From positions 101,532,904 to 101,596,903 of the forward strand of contig NC_073745.1 in NCBI RefSeq assembly GCF_029784135.1: DNA of 64,000 bases. The letters are read 5' to 3'. Both the position numbers and the translations under genes were made by a program. How positions within the stretch are numbered: position 1 is the first letter of the stretch; each line of letters opens with the position of its first letter. Below the pieces are notes generated by a model. That model made no database searches. It was not told where the DNA came from and saw nothing but the letters and a program-made list of their open reading frames with translations. This document shows, one piece after another, positions 63,353 to 64,000 of the stretch. This DNA comes from Toxorhynchites rutilus septentrionalis. Lineage: Eukaryota; Arthropoda; Insecta; Diptera; Culicidae.

Positions 63353-64000
63353 GTGAGTGCGAGTGTGTGTGTGTGTCTGGCAATGGTTCTCTGCATGATT
63401 GCGGCTAGGGGTGCCTAATTTTTTTCTTTTTTTTGATTATCGATAAATCGTGGGGCAATTTTTAAATATTCGATTAATTCGAATAATTTTCTTTCAGTAT
63501 TCGACTAATCGAGCGAATATTTTTTTTTAGTAAACAGACATTGATAGTAAAAAAGATTGTAATTTCATAATTTTAAAAGATACATTAAATATAATTCTAA
63601 AATAAACATGGTGCAGAATAATTATCTGGTTAGCATGGCCAATAGTATTACCAATCACCTCATAATATGACACGAAATAAATTCGTCCTGAGAAAAAAAA
63701 ATCTTGGCATCATTCATTTCACCACCAACACAAAATCATGAGTTTTAAAATATTTTATTAAAATGGATAAACCCCTTTGTACTGATTACCGTTGCTATTG
63801 ATAAACTCAGGATTCGTTGCTGATGAGATATATCTTACCACTGTACTAAAGCTATTTTCGTGATTACGCTCGCAAAACGTACACGTGAACACTTTCAGTA
63901 TCATCTCTAACTTATTCATAAGAACTTGAAATAATTTTATTTCTGGTCTAATTCCAGAACCCGTTTTCTTGACCGTTCTTCCCGTAGTTCGGTTTAATTT
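63353..64000 (+). other. Putative intron start and AT-rich DNA
   Basis: GTGAGTGCGAG is followed by a (GT)n run at about 63364-63376 and then AT-rich DNA with no ORF. It includes ATTCGATTAATTCGAATAAT words near 63470-63500. Consistent with the beginning of a long intron. Confidence 0.4.

Overview
The window reads as intergenic DNA from an Aedes-type mosquito. Three copies of a tRNA-derived SINE with a GAA-triplet tail match the description of the Feilai family of Aedes aegypti. The DNA is AT-rich, introns are short, and one conserved animal gene sits in a large excess of transposable-element (TE) DNA. The species call is an inference from repeats and codon style.

Host genes: the only complete host gene is ornithine aminotransferase (about 21035-22406, + strand, two coding exons, with signs of a non-coding upstream exon). 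At the right edge (about 62500-63352, + strand) is a likely 5' untranslated exon with a short upstream ORF and a consensus splice donor; the rest of that gene is outside the window. Everything else is mobile, repetitive or relic DNA.

Layout. 1-14.4 kb: mariner, Tc1-type and hAT transposase relics, two Feilai SINEs, a dispersed GTCCACGTGG repeat and a six-unit 143-bp tandem array. 14.9-16.4 kb: a PIF/Harbinger-type element with a palindromic MITE inside. 16.45-19.6 kb: a large inverted structure with a SWIM/YqaJ-like relic. 20.9-22.7 kb: the aminotransferase gene. 22.8-23.9 kb: two MITEs. 24.2-28 kb: a broken Ty3/gypsy element (- strand). 29.8-30.4 kb: a repeat unit of the same kind as one at 43 kb. 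30.6-34.35 kb: a Ty1/copia element inserted in a MITE. 34.66-35.2 kb: a tRNA-derived SINE. 35.45-44.3 kb: a block with histone-gene relics (histone 3' stem-loops, H4- and H2B-like fragments, histone-style promoter) and an open-framed I-clade-like LINE. 45.5-47.6 kb: a hAT element. 48-50.2 kb: two mariners, one an internal-deletion form and one with a full-length frame that lacks two catalytic aspartates. 50.25-52.4 kb: a MITE dimer split by a second Harbinger copy. 54.5-58.9 kb: a duplicated unit with long terminal inverted repeats and pogo-like MITEs. 60.8-62.5 kb: a MITE and a hAT element holding the third Feilai copy.

The TEs do not form an operating pathway. The biological content is a nested insertion history that can be ordered from target-site duplications and uninterrupted paralogous copies inside the window. 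The candidates most worth follow-up are the histone-derived composite block, the transposase frame without catalytic residues, the LINE whose two ORFs share one frame across a single stop codon, and the inverted structure with the SWIM/YqaJ relic.
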